64,000 nucleotides of DNA from positions 35,477 through 99,476 of the forward strand of contig NZ_MLYP01000024.1 of the NCBI RefSeq assembly GCF_001866645.1, given 5' to 3'. The position numbers were made by a program, and so were the translations under genes. A model generated the notes under the pieces. It searched no databases. It was given only the letters and a program-made list of their open reading frames with translations, and had not been told where the DNA came from. Below, one piece after another: positions 1 through 11,611 of this stretch; position 1 is the first letter of the stretch, and every line of letters starts with the position of its first letter. The stretch is from Streptomyces colonosanans. GTDB taxonomy: Bacteria > Actinomycetota > Actinomycetes > Streptomycetales > Streptomycetaceae.

Positions 1-65
1 CCGCCGTGCACCACGCGCACGTGCTGGTCGCCCTGCTCGATGGTGATGGTGTGTCCTTCGGTCAT
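1..65 (-). CDS. DUF427 domain protein, N-terminal fragment
   Basis: Read on the minus strand, an ATG at 65 opens a frame that runs off the left edge. The visible residues begin MTEGHTITIEQGDQHVRVVH, which matches the opening of actinobacterial DUF427 proteins, small beta-tent proteins of about 90-130 residues with no established role. Only about 21 codons are present. The gene is divergent from the LOG-family gene at 116, so both promoters must lie within the 50 bases between them. The family call is from memory of the N-terminal pattern. Confidence 0.6.
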   Translation of the reverse strand, partial: MTEGHTITIEQGDQHVRVVHG

Positions 66-115
66 ACCGGTGAAGCGCTCGCGGGCCGCTGGTTCTTCCC
101 GCGTACGGTGTCTCC

Positions 116-655
116 ATGAATATCTGCGTCTTCCTCTCCGCCGCCGACCTCGACGACCGCTACACGCGCCCCGCGCGCGATTTCGCCGAACTGCTGGGCA
201 AGGGCGGGCACACGCTGGTGTGGGGCGGTTCCGACGTCGGTCTGATGAAGGTGGTCGCCGACGGGGTGCAGGAGGCGGGAGGCAGGCTGCTGGGCGTGTC
301 CGTCGAGTTCCTGGCGGCCAAGGCCCGGGAGGGCGCCGACGAGATGGTGATCACGAAGGACCTCGCCGAGCGCAAGAGGCTGCTCCTGGAGAAGGCCGAC
401 GCGATCGTGATCATGGTCGGCGGGACCGGGACGCTCGACGAGGCGACCGAGATCCTGGAGCTGAAGAAGCACGGTCACACGGACAAGCCGGTGGTCCTCC
501 TGAACACGGTGGGCTTCTACGACGGCCTGAAGGAGCAGTTCCGGCGTATGGAGGACGAGGGCTTCCTGCCGCGGCCGCTCTCGGACCTGGTGTTCTTCGC
601 CGAGGAGCCGACGGTGGCGCTGGCGTATCTGGAGGAGTCGCTCGGAATGCGTTAG
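116..655 (+). CDS. TIGR00730/LOG-family Rossmann protein
   Basis: This 179-residue protein belongs to the LOG (lysine-decarboxylase-like) family. Characterised members are cytokinin-riboside 5'-monophosphate phosphoribohydrolases that release a base from a nucleoside 5'-monophosphate. The nucleotide-binding segment VGGTGTLDEATE near residues 101-112 corresponds to the family signature PGGxGTxxE, here with Val in place of Pro. The N-terminus MNICVFLSAADL is the usual first beta strand. Length is normal for the family. Its substrate in Streptomyces is unknown; a nucleotide salvage or housekeeping role is an inference. It stands alone, divergent from DUF427 and followed after 15 bases by the SDR gene. 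Confidence 0.8.
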   Translation: MNICVFLSAADLDDRYTRPARDFAELLGKGGHTLVWGGSDVGLMKVVADGVQEAGGRLLGVSVEFLAAKAREGADEMVITKDLAERKRLLLEKADAIVIMVGGTGTLDEATEILELKKHGHTDKPVVLLNTVGFYDGLKEQFRRMEDEGFLPRPLSDLVFFAEEPTVALAYLEESLGMR

Positions 656-670
656 CCCCGTGGTGCGAGC

Positions 671-1369
671 ATGGCGGGTATGGCTACACATGTGATCACC
701 GGAGCCGGCTCCGGTATCGGCGCGGCCGTGGCCCGCCGACTGCACGCGCGCGGGGACGTTCTCGTCCTGCACGCGCGCGATGCGGGGAGGGCGAAGGAGC
801 TGGCCGCCGAGTTCCCCGGGGCGAAGACCCTGGTCGGCGATCTCGGGGACCCGGACAGGCTGTCCTGGGCGTTCTCGCACCAGAGCCTGCCGGACCGGGT
901 GGACTCGCTCCTGCACATCGCGGGCGTGGTCGACCTGGGCCAGGTCGGCGAGCTGACCCCGAAGTCCTGGCACCACCAACTCAACGTCAACCTGGTCGCC
1001 CCCGCCGAGCTGACCCGCCACTTCCTGCCGCAGCTACGTACCGCACGCGGCCATGTGGTGTTCGTGAACTCGGGCGCCGGTCTGAACGCCCACGCGTCCT
1101 GGTCGGCGTACGCGGCCTCCAAGCACGGCCTGAAGGCCCTCGCGGACTCCCTGCGCATCGAGGAGCACGCGAACGGAGTACGGGTCACCTCGGTCTACCC
1201 CGGCCGCACCGCGAGCCCGATGCAGGCCAAGGTCCACCAGCAGGAGGGCAAGCAGTACGACCCGTCCCAGTGGATCGACCCCGAGTCGGTGGCGACAGCG
1301 ATCCTGATGTGCCTGGACCTGCCGAGGGACGCGGAGGTCAACGATCTGACGGTACGGCCGGGCAGCTGA
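671..1369 (+). CDS. SDR-family oxidoreductase
   Basis: This classical short-chain dehydrogenase/reductase (232 aa) has the dinucleotide-binding motif TGAGSGIGAA close to the N-terminus and the catalytic YAASK motif around residues 140-145, preceded by a Ser in the NSGAG strand. The NNAG-type motif appears as HIAGV. The substrate cannot be read from sequence; NADP preference is plausible but unproven. The ATG at 680 (MATHVITG) is an equally good start because no clear ribosome-binding site precedes either. It sits 15 bases after the LOG gene and ends just before a strong GC hairpin, so it probably closes that transcription unit. Confidence 0.8.
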   Translation: MAGMATHVITGAGSGIGAAVARRLHARGDVLVLHARDAGRAKELAAEFPGAKTLVGDLGDPDRLSWAFSHQSLPDRVDSLLHIAGVVDLGQVGELTPKSWHHQLNVNLVAPAELTRHFLPQLRTARGHVVFVNSGAGLNAHASWSAYAASKHGLKALADSLRIEEHANGVRVTSVYPGRTASPMQAKVHQQEGKQYDPSQWIDPESVATAILMCLDLPRDAEVNDLTVRPGS

Positions 1370-1385
1370 CAGGCCCGAAGACCGC

Positions 1386-1418
1386 TGGGGGCGGCACCCT
1401 GGAACGGCCCCGCCCCCA
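1386..1418 (+). terminator. GC-rich hairpin after the SDR gene
   Basis: The arms TGGGGGCGG (1386-1394) and CCGCCCCCA (1410-1418) are perfect inverted repeats flanking a 15-base loop. The hairpin lies 17 bases past the SDR stop and just upstream of the methionine synthase start, so it separates the two units. There is no T-tract, as is usual for Streptomyces terminators. Confidence 0.6.
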
Positions 1419-1440
1419 ACGGATTCCGTAGGCTGCCGGG

Positions 1441-2448
1441 GTGAGTGAAAACAGCCAGTTCAGGTTCGGTGCCGCCACCGGGGTCGGGTCCATGCCCGGC
1501 GGGGATGCGCGGGAGGCGGCCAAGACCGTCACCGGAAGCTTCGAGGACTTTCCGTTTCTTGCCGAACTGCCGGCCCGCGGGCCCGGCGCGGACATGATCG
1601 GGCGGACCGCCGGGATGCTCGTCGACCTGTACGCGCGCGTGGAGCCCAGCGGCTGGCGGTTCGGGGACAGGCCGGGGCGGGACACCAAGCGGGCCCGCTC
1701 CTGGCTCGGCGAGGACCTCGACGCGCTGGAGGAGTTCACGCAGGGCTACGAAGGCCCGCTGAAGGTCCAGGCCGTAGGGCCCTGGACGCTGGCCGCGGCG
1801 CTCGAGCTGAAGAACGGCGAGGCCGTCCTCTCCGACCCCGGCGCCTGCCGCGACCTCGCCGGATCGCTCGCCGAGGGGCTGCGCCTCCACCTCGACGAGG
1901 TGCGGCGGCGCGTGCCCGGCGCCCGGCTCGTCCTGCAGATCGACGAGCCGACGCTCACCTCCGTACTGCGCGGGACGGTGAGGACCGCGAGCGGCTACCG
2001 GACCCACCGGGCCGTCGACCGGCAGATCGTCGAGGCCACGCTCAGGGATGTCGTCGGGGTGCATGCCGACGGTCCGGTCGTGGTCCACTCGTGTGCCCCC
2101 GACGTGCCGTTCGCCCTCCTGCGCAGGGCGGGGGCCGCCGCGGTCTCCTTCGACTTCTCACTCCTCACCGAACGTGACGACGACGTGATCGGTGAGGCGG
2201 TGGAAGGGGGCACCCGGCTCTTCGCCGGCATCGTCCCGGGCACGGACGGCCCTTTGTCAGACCCTGCCGGTAGCGTCATGGGGGTCAGGACGCTGTGGCG
2301 CAGGCTGGGGCTGCACCCGGGGCTTCTCGCGGACGCGGTCACCCTCACGCCGACGTGCGGGCTCGCGGGCGCTTCCCCGGACTACGCGCGCAAGGCGCTC
2401 GCCCACTGCGTCCGGGCGGCGAGATCCCTTGCGGACAACCCTGAGTAA
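1441..2448 (+). CDS. Short cobalamin-independent methionine synthase-like protein
   Basis: This 335-residue protein resembles the C-terminal catalytic (UROD/MetE-like) barrel of MetE. Candidate zinc ligands are visible: His and Cys in VVHSCAPDVPF and a later Cys in LTPTCGLAG. The N-terminus has the family-typical GVGSMPGGD segment. It is less than half the length of full MetE (about 760 aa), lacks the N-terminal folate-binding half, and belongs to the short archaeal/actinobacterial type, so its methyl donor is uncertain. A TAGGCT -10-like hexamer ends about 6 bases before the GTG start and the gene lacks a Shine-Dalgarno, which suggests a leaderless mRNA. It is followed 15 bases later by ligA, with which it is probably co-transcribed. 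Confidence 0.8.
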   Translation: MSENSQFRFGAATGVGSMPGGDAREAAKTVTGSFEDFPFLAELPARGPGADMIGRTAGMLVDLYARVEPSGWRFGDRPGRDTKRARSWLGEDLDALEEFTQGYEGPLKVQAVGPWTLAAALELKNGEAVLSDPGACRDLAGSLAEGLRLHLDEVRRRVPGARLVLQIDEPTLTSVLRGTVRTASGYRTHRAVDRQIVEATLRDVVGVHADGPVVVHSCAPDVPFALLRRAGAAAVSFDFSLLTERDDDVIGEAVEGGTRLFAGIVPGTDGPLSDPAGSVMGVRTLWRRLGLHPGLLADAVTLTPTCGLAGASPDYARKALAHCVRAARSLADNPE

Positions 2449-4659
<2,211 letters not shown>

Positions 4660-4887
4660 CGGACGAAGGTCACCCGTTCGGTGCATACCAGATGCATCCG
4701 GGTGGCCGGGTCGCAATTGGGTAACCACGGGCGACCGCTGCCCGTGGAAGCCCGCCGCGGCCTACTGTTGGGGGTGTGTGCCTACCGTGCCCGGACGCGT
4801 GGTGGGTTTTCAGACGCGGTGCCGTTGACGGTGCGTCGGGCAGCGGGCCGCGCGGTGTCGGCATCGCCGGCTGTGAGAGGGACGCGA

Positions 4888-7224
4888 ATGGAACGGACCG
4901 AGAGCGCCGCCCCCAACTCACGGCTGCGCCTGCGCCGGATGTCCGGTGCCTGGCGGACGAGCCACTGGACGGCGCGACTCGCGGAGCGGGTGGGTGCGGA
5001 CGGCCGACGTGCCGTGCCGGGGGCCGTTCCCGGCGTGACCTCCGCACAGGGAGGGGCGTCGAGGCTCGCCGTGGGCGCTGAACCTCCGCTGGGTGGTGCC
5101 CGCGGAGCCGGTCCGGCCGGCCGGCTCGCCGTCGGGCACCTTTCCCGGCTGCCCGGCCTCGGCGGCGGGTGGCGCCTGCCCGGGCCGTTGCTGCGCAGGG
5201 CGGTCATCGCGGCGGCCGGACTCATCCTCGGCGCCGGCCTCTACCGCGCGTTCGACGGACACCACGCGCTCTTCCCGTCCGGCACCGTCGGCTGGTCCCT
5301 GGCCCTCCTCACCGGCATCATCGTCGGTCACCTGGTCGCCCTCGGCCGCGCCCGCTCGTGGGGCAGCACGGGCTCGGGCGCCGCCCTGACCCTCGCCGTC
5401 CTGCTGCTGTACGGCTGGGTGCCGGCCGGAATGGTCAGCCTCACCGTCGTCGTACTCGTCGCCATCGTCCGGCTGGGCTGCTGGCGGCAGGGCATGCTGC
5501 ACGGCGCGGTCGACATCCTCGGCATCGGCGCCGCAGCGCTCGTCCTGGCCGTCTTCGGACGCGTCCCGACCGTCGAGACGCCCTGGGACCCGCAGGGCTG
5601 GACCCTCGCCGCGGCACCCGAGGTCGTCCTCGCCGCCGCCGCGTACCTCGCGGTGACCCGGCTGCTGCTGTGTTACCTGAACGCGCCCCGCGTCGGCGGA
5701 CTGCCGACCGTCGCCCGCACCGCCCTGGTCAGACAGGGACTCGTCGCCGTCGCGCTGCTCGGCATAGCGCCGCTGGTCTGCGTCGTCGCCATGGCGCTCC
5801 CCGTCCTGCTGCCGCTGTTCTCCGTCCCGCTGATCGCCCTCGACTCCACCTTGTGGATCGCCCGGGCCCGGGCCGAGGAGCAGTTGCGCGATCCGCTGAC
5901 CGGGCTGCCCAACCGGCAGTGGCTGCTGGAGCGCACCTGGACGGCGCTTGATGACGCCGAGCGGATCGGGGCGCGATCCGCCCTGATGCTGATCGACCTC
6001 GACCGCTTCCGGTCGGTGAACGACACGCTCGGTCATCTCGCCGGTGATCGGCTGCTGCTCCAGATCGCCGAGCGGCTGCGACTGGCGCTGCCCCGCGGGG
6101 CGGAGGCAGCGCGGCTCGGCGGCGACGAGTTCGCGGTGTTACTGCCTGTCGCCGGCTCCACGACCTCCGCGTCACGCGCGGCCCGCAACCTGCTCGCGGC
6201 GCTCGGCTCGCCGCTCGACCTGGACGGGCTCACGCTCGTGCTGGAAGCGAGCGTCGGCGTCGCCGTCTTCCCCGACCACGCGCTCGACGCGGAGGGACTG
6301 CTCAGGCGGGCCGACGTCGCCATGTACCAGGCGAAGCGGGACCGTACGGGGGTGGAGGTCTACGAGCCCAAGCGGGACTCGAACACGCCGGACCGCCTCG
6401 GGCTGCTCGGGGACCTGCGGCGTGCGCTGGACGCGCATGAGGTGGAGCTGCACTACCAGCCGAAGGTCCGCTTCGACGGGCAGGTCGCCGGTCTCGAGGC
6501 GCTCGTGCGATGGGTGCACGCCGAGCGCGGGAAGGTGCCGCCGGACGAGTTCATCGCGATCGCGGAGTCGTCCGGGCTGATGCCGCACCTGACGGAGTAC
6601 GTGCTGGAGACGGCGCTCGGACAGGTGGCCAGGTGGCGTGCGCAGGGGCTCCGGGTGCCGGTGGCCGTGAACGTCTCCCCGCGGGACGTCCACACGCCGG
6701 GCTTCGCGGGCGCGGTGGCCGCGCGACTGGCACGGCACGGGGTGCCCGCGGGGGCGCTGCAACTGGAGATCACGGAGCATGTGCTCCTGGAGGACCCGCA
6801 GCGGGCCGCGGACACGCTGGCCGGGCTGGCCGGGCACGGCGTGAAGATGTCGCTGGACGACTTCGGCACCGGGTACTCGTCGCTGGTGCACCTGCGGCGG
6901 CTGCCGGTGAGCGAACTGAAGATCGACCGTTCGTTCGTGGCGCGGCTGGCCGTGGACGCGGAGGATGCGGAGATCGTGCGCTGCACGGTCGACCTGGCTC
7001 ATTCGCTGGGGCTGCTCGTCGTCGCCGAGGGGGTCGAGGACGACGAGACCTGGGAGCGGCTGCGGGACCTGGGATGCGACGCGGTCCAGGGGTGGCTGGT
7101 CGCCGCAGCGATGCCGCCGGAGGAGACCACGGCGTGGCTGCTGGCCCGGGGCTCGAGGGGCTGGCAGCGCCCGAGGGCCGCGCTGCCCGCGGCCGCCGCG
7201 GACGATCCGGGGCGGGTCGGCTAG
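4888..7224 (+). CDS. rmdB: RmdB-like membrane GGDEF-EAL cyclic-di-GMP enzyme
   Basis: This 778-residue protein has a low-complexity N-terminus and about eight membrane segments (roughly residues 105-315). A GGDEF domain follows with an intact RLGGDEF motif at 411-415, and then an EAL domain with the catalytic glutamate in GLEAL at 537, plus DDFGTGYSSL and KIDRS. The position of the usual RxxD inhibitory site is not conserved. Both active sites look intact, so it could make or break c-di-GMP. Its place just after ligA matches S. coelicolor RmdB (from memory), a phosphodiesterase needed for normal development. The ATG at 4888 is preceded by GAGAGGG; an open frame extends upstream to 4681 but looks non-coding. 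A rare TTA codon at 6139-6141 (Leu418) would make translation depend on the bldA tRNA. Confidence 0.88.
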   Translation: MERTESAAPNSRLRLRRMSGAWRTSHWTARLAERVGADGRRAVPGAVPGVTSAQGGASRLAVGAEPPLGGARGAGPAGRLAVGHLSRLPGLGGGWRLPGPLLRRAVIAAAGLILGAGLYRAFDGHHALFPSGTVGWSLALLTGIIVGHLVALGRARSWGSTGSGAALTLAVLLLYGWVPAGMVSLTVVVLVAIVRLGCWRQGMLHGAVDILGIGAAALVLAVFGRVPTVETPWDPQGWTLAAAPEVVLAAAAYLAVTRLLLCYLNAPRVGGLPTVARTALVRQGLVAVALLGIAPLVCVVAMALPVLLPLFSVPLIALDSTLWIARARAEEQLRDPLTGLPNRQWLLERTWTALDDAERIGARSALMLIDLDRFRSVNDTLGHLAGDRLLLQIAERLRLALPRGAEAARLGGDEFAVLLPVAGSTTSASRAARNLLAALGSPLDLDGLTLVLEASVGVAVFPDHALDAEGLLRRADVAMYQAKRDRTGVEVYEPKRDSNTPDRLGLLGDLRRALDAHEVELHYQPKVRFDGQVAGLEALVRWVHAERGKVPPDEFIAIAESSGLMPHLTEYVLETALGQVARWRAQGLRVPVAVNVSPRDVHTPGFAGAVAARLARHGVPAGALQLEITEHVLLEDPQRAADTLAGLAGHGVKMSLDDFGTGYSSLVHLRRLPVSELKIDRSFVARLAVDAEDAEIVRCTVDLAHSLGLLVVAEGVEDDETWERLRDLGCDAVQGWLVAAAMPPEETTAWLLARGSRGWQRPRAALPAAAADDPGRVG

Positions 7225-7230
7225 CTCCAC

Positions 7231-7336
7231 GGCACAAGTGCCCCGACAGGCAACGTTCGCGCCGTCGCGACGCCCGGCACGCCTCCCCCAAAGCTCTTCG
7301 AGCAGGGGGACCCCATTCGCCGCACCGGCCGGAACC
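7231..7336 (-). repeat. Half copy of the 236-bp palindromic element
   Basis: This segment begins AGTGCCCCGACAGGCAACGT. It matches, with a few substitutions and single-base indels, the reverse complement of the right half of the element at 49431-49666, including the shared blocks GTCGCGACGCCCGGCACG and AGCTCTTCGAGCAGGGGG. The match stops near the dyad centre of the full element, exactly where the truncated DUF4267 reading frame begins. The terminal inverted repeat nearest rmdB is present; the other is missing. It is best read as a deletion or recombination scar between an element and the DUF4267 gene. Confidence 0.75.
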
Positions 7337-7590
7337 CCAAGGACAGCGACGCCGCCTACCTCACGATCAAGGGCCTCAGGGACGGCACCTTCGGCCTCCT
7401 GGGCCCGGCTCTTCTCGCGTTCGCCGGTGCGCGCGCCGAGGCCTGGTACATGCCGGCCGTCGCGATCATGCCGCTCGGAGACACGCTGACAGTGCTGCGC
7501 CATGGCGGCACCAGGGCCGTGGCCTTCGGGATCCACTTCGCCACGGCCATGGTCGTGCTGATCAGTGCCGGGCTGCTCTTCGCCGTCTGA
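7337..7590 (+). pseudogene. DUF4267-like membrane protein lacking its start
   Basis: The frame ending in TGA at 7588-7590 encodes KDSDAAYLTIKGLRDGTFGL followed by three hydrophobic segments ([45 protein letters not shown]). This pattern is typical of the DUF4267 family of small four-helix membrane proteins. No start codon exists in this frame between the rmdB stop and the conserved region; the 5' part is replaced by the repeat at 7231-7336. The codons still look like those of a coding gene, so the truncation may be recent. Family assignment is from memory. Confidence 0.65.
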
Positions 7591-7765
7591 TCGCGCCCCT
7601 TCGCCCGAGGTGCTGGAGCCGTACGACAACCACTTCCCGCAGGGCGCCGCCCGGGACGGCCGTCAGGCGAGTGCGGCCGTCCCCGGGAATCCGTTTCACG
7701 GGCACGGGGCCCCGCGCCATAGGATTGAGCCCAAACCACACACACTCACCCCAGAGGATCGCTGC

Positions 7766-8062
7766 ATGCCTGGCATTACGCGCGAGGAGGTCTCCCACCT
7801 CGCCCGGCTGGCGCGTCTGGAGCTGAAGCCCGAAGAGCTCGAGCACTTCGCTGGCCAGCTCGACGACATCATCGGCGCGGTCGCCCGCGTCGGCGAGGTC
7901 GCCGACCAAGACGTACCGCCGACCTCCCACCCGCTGCCGCTGACGAACGTCATGCGCGCGGACGAGGTCCGTCCGTCGCTCACCCCCGCGCAGGCGCTGT
8001 CCGGCGCCCCGGCCCAGGAGCAGCAGCGTTTCAAGGTGCCGCAGATCCTGGGGGAGGAGTAG
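7766..8062 (+). CDS. gatC: Asp/Glu-tRNA amidotransferase subunit GatC
   Basis: GatC (98 aa) is the small scaffolding subunit of the GatCAB amidotransferase, which converts Asp-tRNA(Asn) and Glu-tRNA(Gln) to their amidated forms. The N-terminus [20 protein letters not shown] and the C-terminal VPQILGEE are family hallmarks; residues 1-60 wrap GatA. It starts at the ATG at 7766, downstream of a TAGGAT -10-like hexamer at 7720-7725. It is followed by gatA after 6 bases, so it opens the gatC-gatA-small protein-gatB operon. Confidence 0.95.
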   Translation: MPGITREEVSHLARLARLELKPEELEHFAGQLDDIIGAVARVGEVADQDVPPTSHPLPLTNVMRADEVRPSLTPAQALSGAPAQEQQRFKVPQILGEE

Positions 8063-8068
8063 CCCGTC

Positions 8069-9571
8069 ATGACGGACAAGAACAGCATCATCCGGCTCAC
8101 CGCCGCCGAGACCGCCGAGAAGATCGCCTCCGGCGAGCTCACCGCCGTCGAGGTCACCGAGGCCCATCTGGCCCGTATCGAGGCCGTCGACGAGAAGGTG
8201 CACGCCTTCCTGCACGTCGACCGTGAGGGCGCCCTGGCGCAGTCCCGCGCCGTCGACGCGAAGCGTGAGCGCGGCGAGAAGCTCGGCCCGCTGGCCGGCG
8301 TGCCGCTGGCGCTCAAGGACATCTTCACCACCGAGGGCGTTCCGACGACCGTCGGCTCGAAGATCCTCGAGGGCTGGATCCCGCCGTACGACGCCACCCT
8401 CACCAAGCGGCTGAAGGCCGCCGACATCGTCATCCTCGGCAAGACCAACATGGACGAGTTCGCCATGGGGTCCTCCACCGAGAACAGTGCCTACGGGCCC
8501 ACGGGCAACCCCTGGGACCTCACCCGCATCCCCGGTGGCTCCGGCGGCGGGTCGAGCGCCGCGCTCGCCTCCTTCCAGGCCCCGCTCGCCATCGGCACCG
8601 ACACCGGCGGCTCCATCCGTCAGCCCGCGTCCGTCACCGGTACGGTCGGCGTCAAGCCGACGTACGGCGCCGTCTCCCGCTTCGGCATGGTCGCCTTCAG
8701 CAGCAGCCTCGACCAGGGCGGTCCCTGCGCCCGTACGGTCCTGGACGCCGCCCTCCTGCACGAGGCCATCGCCGGACACGACCCGCTCGACTCCACCTCC
8801 GTCGACGCCCCGGTGCCGCCGGTCGTCGAGGCCGCGCGCAACGGCTCCGTGCAGGGCATGCGCATCGGTGTGGTCAAGCAGTTCCGCGGCGAGGGCTACC
8901 AGGCCGGCGTCGTGCAGCGCTTCGACGAGGCCGTCGCGCTCCTCAAGGAGCTGGGCGCCGAGATCGTCGAGCTGGACTGCCCGTCCTTCGACCTGGCGCT
9001 GGCCGCGTACTACCTGATCGCCCCGAGCGAGTGCTCCAGCAACCTCGCCCGCTTCGACGGTCTGCGCTACGGCCTGCGCGTCGCCGACGACGGCTCGCAC
9101 TCCGCCGAGGAGGTCACCTCCCTCACCCGTGAGGCGGGCTTCGGTCCCGAGGTCAAGCGCCGCATCATGCTCGGCACGTACGCCCTCAGCTCCGGCTACT
9201 ACGACGCGTACTACGGCTCCGCCCAGAAGGTCCGCACGCTCATCACCCGCGACTTCGAGAAGTCGTTCGAGCAGGTGGATGTGATCGTGTCGCCCACGAC
9301 CCCCACCACCGCCTTCCCGATCGGCGAGCGCGCCGACGACCCGATGGCCATGTACCTGGCGGACCTGTGCACCATCCCGGTCAACATGGCCGGCAACGCC
9401 GCCATGTCGCTGCCCTGCGGCCTCGCGCCGGAGGACAACCTCCCGGTCGGTCTGCAGATCATCGCCCCGGCGATGAAGGACGACCGGCTGTACAAGGTCG
9501 GCGCCGCCGTCGAAGCGGCCTTCGTGGAACAGTGGGGGCACCCGCTTCTCGAGGAGGCTCCGTCGCTGTGA
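8069..9571 (+). CDS. gatA: Asp/Glu-tRNA amidotransferase subunit GatA
   Basis: GatA (500 aa) is the amidase subunit that hydrolyses glutamine and delivers ammonia to GatB. The amidase-signature triad is visible: Lys83 in LALKD, the cis-Ser in [11 protein letters not shown] near 158, and the nucleophile Ser182 in [13 protein letters not shown]. Length is normal. The stop overlaps the start of the next gene by four bases (GTGA), implying translational coupling. Streptomyces generally depends on this transamidation route for glutaminyl-tRNA. Confidence 0.96.
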   Translation: MTDKNSIIRLTAAETAEKIASGELTAVEVTEAHLARIEAVDEKVHAFLHVDREGALAQSRAVDAKRERGEKLGPLAGVPLALKDIFTTEGVPTTVGSKILEGWIPPYDATLTKRLKAADIVILGKTNMDEFAMGSSTENSAYGPTGNPWDLTRIPGGSGGGSSAALASFQAPLAIGTDTGGSIRQPASVTGTVGVKPTYGAVSRFGMVAFSSSLDQGGPCARTVLDAALLHEAIAGHDPLDSTSVDAPVPPVVEAARNGSVQGMRIGVVKQFRGEGYQAGVVQRFDEAVALLKELGAEIVELDCPSFDLALAAYYLIAPSECSSNLARFDGLRYGLRVADDGSHSAEEVTSLTREAGFGPEVKRRIMLGTYALSSGYYDAYYGSAQKVRTLITRDFEKSFEQVDVIVSPTTPTTAFPIGERADDPMAMYLADLCTIPVNMAGNAAMSLPCGLAPEDNLPVGLQIIAPAMKDDRLYKVGAAVEAAFVEQWGHPLLEEAPSL

Positions 9572-9810
9572 GTAAGGCACTGTCCAAGGCCAAGGGCTTC
9601 AAGCAGTCCAAGTCCGGTACGTACCTGTCCATGGCCACCACCGCCTATGGCGTGTTCGGCGTCGCGAAGCAGGTCAAGAAGGCCCGCCGCGAGCACGACA
9701 CGCTGCGGCTACTCGACGCCGCCGTGTCCGCCGCCGCCATCGTCACCGGTCTCGCCCTTCTCGTCCGCGAGTTGAAGCGGCTGGGCGACGACGACGTCCT
9801 GCTGGGCTGA
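9568..9810 (+). CDS. 80-aa conserved membrane protein inside the gat operon
   Basis: The GTG at 9568 overlaps the gatA stop as GTGA, giving an 80-residue protein beginning [21 protein letters not shown] basic stretch ([11 protein letters not shown]) precedes one confident hydrophobic helix ([19 protein letters not shown]) near residues 48-66. I do not recognise a named family. It is translationally coupled to gatA and lies 15 bases before gatB, so it is made with the amidotransferase. It has no known role in that reaction; a membrane-tethering role would be speculation. Confidence 0.75.
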   Translation: MSKALSKAKGFKQSKSGTYLSMATTAYGVFGVAKQVKKARREHDTLRLLDAAVSAAAIVTGLALLVRELKRLGDDDVLLG

Positions 9811-9825
9811 GAGGGAAGTTTCACC

Positions 9826-11340
9826 GTGACCACCCTGACCGACTTGGTGTCGTACGAGGACGCGCTGGCGTCGTACGACCCCGTCATGGGCCTTGAGGTC
9901 CATGTCGAACTCGGCACCAAGACCAAGATGTTCTGCGGCTGTTCGACGGCGCTCGGCGCCGAGCCGAACTCGCAGACCTGCCCCACCTGCCTCGGCCTGC
10001 CCGGCTCGCTCCCGGTCGTCAACGCGACCGGCGTGGAGTCCGCCGTCAGGATCGGTCTCGCGCTGAACTGCGAGATCGCCGAGTGGTGCCGCTTTGCCCG
10101 GAAGAACTACTTCTATCCGGACATGCCGAAGAACTTCCAGACCTCCCAGTACGACGAGCCGATCGCCTTCAACGGCTACCTCGACGTGCAGCTGGAGGAC
10201 GGCGAGACCTTCCGCGTGGAGATCGAGCGCGCCCACATGGAGGAGGACACCGGCAAGTCGACCCACGTCGGCGGCGCCACCGGCCGTATCCACGGCGCGT
10301 CCCACTCCCTGCTGGACTACAACCGCGCCGGCATTCCGCTCATCGAGATCGTCACCAAGCCGATCGTCGGCGCCGGCGAGCGCGCGCCCGAGGTGGCGAA
10401 GGCGTACGTCCGCGAGCTGCGCGAGCTGATCCGTGCGCTCGGCGTCTCCGAGGCCCGTATGGAGATGGGCCAGATGCGCTGCGACGTGAACCTGTCGCTG
10501 ATGCCCAAGGGCGCCGAGAAGTTCGGCACGCGGAGCGAGACCAAGAACGTCAACTCGCTGCGCTCCGTCGAGCGTGCCTGCCGCTTCGAGATCCAGCGCC
10601 ACGCCGCGGTCCTCGGGGGCGGCGGCACGGTGATCCAGGAGACCCGCCACTTCCACGAGGACACGGGCTCGACGACCTCGGGCCGTGTGAAGGAAGAGGC
10701 CGAGGACTACCGGTACTTCCCCGAGCCGGACCTGGTCCCGGTCGCGCCCGCGCGCGCGTGGGTCGAGGAACTGCGTGGCTCGCTGCCGGAGCTGCCCCTC
10801 GTGCGCCGCAACCGGCTGCTCGAGGAGTGGGGGATCTCCGCGACCGACATGCAGGCGATCCTCAACGCCGGCGCACTCGACCTGATCGTCGCGACGATCG
10901 AGGAAGGCGCCGACGCGGCGTCCGCGCGCAAGTGGTGGATGGGTGAACTGGCCCGTCACGCCAACGAGTCGGGCAAGGCCCTGGACGAGCTGCCCATCAA
11001 TGCGCAGCAAGTCGCCCGCGTCACCCGGCTCGTGGCTGACGGCGACCTCAACGACAAGCTGGCCCGCCAGGTCATCGAGGGCGTCCTCGCGGGCGAGGGC
11101 ACCCCGGACGAGGTCGTCGAGAAGCGCGGTCTGAAGGTCGTCTCCGACGAAGGCGCCCTGACCACCGCCGTCGACGAGGCCATCGCCGGGAACCCGGCCA
11201 TCGCGGACAAGATCCGTGGCGGCAAGGTGGCCGCGGCCGGCGCCCTGGTCGGCGCGGTCATGAAGGCCACCCGAGGCCAGGCGGACGCCGCCCGCGTCAA
11301 GGAGCTGATCCTGGAGAAGCTGGGCGTCGCCGAGGGCTGA
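9826..11340 (+). CDS. gatB: Asp/Glu-tRNA amidotransferase subunit GatB
   Basis: GatB (504 aa) binds the misacylated tRNA and activates its side chain with ATP before amidation. The catalytic cradle carries the signature [18 protein letters not shown] near residues 23-40 with zinc-type cysteines (CGC, CPTC). The C-terminal third has the helical and YqeY-like tail ending [17 protein letters not shown]. The GTG start at 9826 follows GGGAAG. It is the last gene of the operon and is followed by a long perfect hairpin. Confidence 0.96.
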   Translation: MTTLTDLVSYEDALASYDPVMGLEVHVELGTKTKMFCGCSTALGAEPNSQTCPTCLGLPGSLPVVNATGVESAVRIGLALNCEIAEWCRFARKNYFYPDMPKNFQTSQYDEPIAFNGYLDVQLEDGETFRVEIERAHMEEDTGKSTHVGGATGRIHGASHSLLDYNRAGIPLIEIVTKPIVGAGERAPEVAKAYVRELRELIRALGVSEARMEMGQMRCDVNLSLMPKGAEKFGTRSETKNVNSLRSVERACRFEIQRHAAVLGGGGTVIQETRHFHEDTGSTTSGRVKEEAEDYRYFPEPDLVPVAPARAWVEELRGSLPELPLVRRNRLLEEWGISATDMQAILNAGALDLIVATIEEGADAASARKWWMGELARHANESGKALDELPINAQQVARVTRLVADGDLNDKLARQVIEGVLAGEGTPDEVVEKRGLKVVSDEGALTTAVDEAIAGNPAIADKIRGGKVAAAGALVGAVMKATRGQADAARVKELILEKLGVAEG

Positions 11341-11360
11341 GAAAAGCCGCGGAACGGCCG

Positions 11361-11398
11361 CCGGGGGCGGTACATCGAATCCGATGTACCGCCCCCGG
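11361..11398 (+). terminator. 17-bp perfect hairpin after gatB
   Basis: The arms 11361-11377 and 11382-11398 are perfect inverted repeats (CCGGGGGCGGTACATCG and its complement) around the loop AATC. The hairpin begins 21 bases past the gatB stop. There is no long T-tract, but stem length and position make it the operon terminator. The 210 bases beyond it, before the MMPL gene, are relatively AT-rich and presumably carry that gene's promoter; no convincing -35/-10 pair was found. Confidence 0.8.
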
Positions 11399-11611
11399 TG
11401 CATTTACAAAAGCCTTATGTGGCGACGGAGTTGCCGCGATCGCCGTGTGAATTGAGTCCCACTCCTGTGAAGAACCCCACGAAAGCGACAAACGATCTCT
11501 TCTGGCTGCAAGAGTGGCAGGGATTGCTCATTCGTTCTTTGCTGGCTGTTCAGTTCCATTAGCGTCTGCTCCCGGGCAAAGATCCACAAACCATTCCCAG
11601 GGAGCGCGTCC

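Noticed and set aside
4681..4887. N-terminal extension of RmdB
   Set aside because: No family resemblance, and a good ribosome-binding site precedes ATG 4888.
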